Source of the DNA: Acanthopleura granulata
Taxonomy: Eukaryota; Mollusca; Polyplacophora; Chitonida; Chitonidae
Assembly (NCBI GenBank): GCA_016165875.1
Contig: JABBOT010000016.1
Span: 6,444,598-6,508,597, forward strand
Reading direction: 5' to 3'
Length of the DNA stretch: 64,000 nucleotides
Position numbers and translations under genes: made by a program. Below, piece by piece: positions 63,868 through 64,000 of the stretch. Every line of letters starts with the position of its first letter. The stretch's first letter is position 1. The notes beneath the pieces were generated by a model. That model was given only the letters and a program-made list of their open reading frames with translations, did no database searches and was not told the DNA's origin.

Positions 63868-64000
63868 TTAGCCAGCTAACGCAGCGCAATGACCCGAAGC
63901 CTCCCACCAGTGTGGTCGCTGTGAGTTCAAGCCCAGCTCATGCTGGCTTCCTCTCTGGTCATATGTGGGAAGGTCTGCCAGCAACCTGTGGATGGTCATG
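63868..64000 (+). repeat. SINE family A, forward copy cut by window end (intron 30)
   Basis: Reads gcagcgcaatgacccgaagc, the B-box-like gagttcaagccc, catgctggcttcctctctgg and gtctgccagcaacctgtgga to the last base. Confidence 0.85.

Overview
The window is from an animal nuclear genome, most likely a mollusc. It has GT-AG introns, one-finger zinc-finger exons, many tRNA-derived SINEs of types I associate with mollusc genomes, a decayed Tc1-type transposon, a decayed non-LTR reverse transcriptase and many minisatellites. Nothing bacterial or viral was seen. The species call is inference; intron structure and repeats are read directly.

Two genes can be supported. On the minus strand, 3,303-6,032 holds NDUFB3, a small subunit of mitochondrial complex I, split in two coding exons whose 2.4-kb intron carries a dead LINE fragment and an inverted-repeat element. 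From 6 to 19 kb I see mainly SINEs, other repeats and unassigned sequence.

On the plus strand, one very large gene fills the window from about 19 kb (possible promoter and 5' untranslated exon) or 23,190 (first supported exon) to beyond the right edge. I traced 30 coding exons with matching splice phases from ATG 23,489 to 63,456, giving at least 2,465 residues with no stop. The order is: a Ser/Thr/Pro-rich N-terminus; a thioredoxin fold whose WCGPC site reads G-S-S-A-C, so the attacking cysteine is lost; a long acidic, serine-rich linker with a nuclear-localisation-like cluster and two SUMO-interaction-like motifs; then at least 27 C2H2-type finger units. The early fingers lie one per exon, nearly all in phase-0 exons, with an uncommon uniform His-X4-His spacing; the last exons carry fingers in pairs. 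A thioredoxin-like domain joined to a long series of separated fingers is the most unusual object here.

The introns also hold unusual structure. Two independent tandem arrays, both of about 93-bp units, have copied the splice junction of the thioredoxin exons: the acceptor of exon 4 about eight times and the donor of exon 5 about ten times. Intron 27 has a 163-bp insertion with a perfect 15-bp target-site duplication, a 33-bp perfect inverted tail and a hairpin next to GAAAC/GTC resembling part of a hammerhead core, suggesting a Penelope-like element. A SINE at 9,044-9,310 has a perfect 14-bp target-site duplication. Exon calls are manual, with no transcript evidence.
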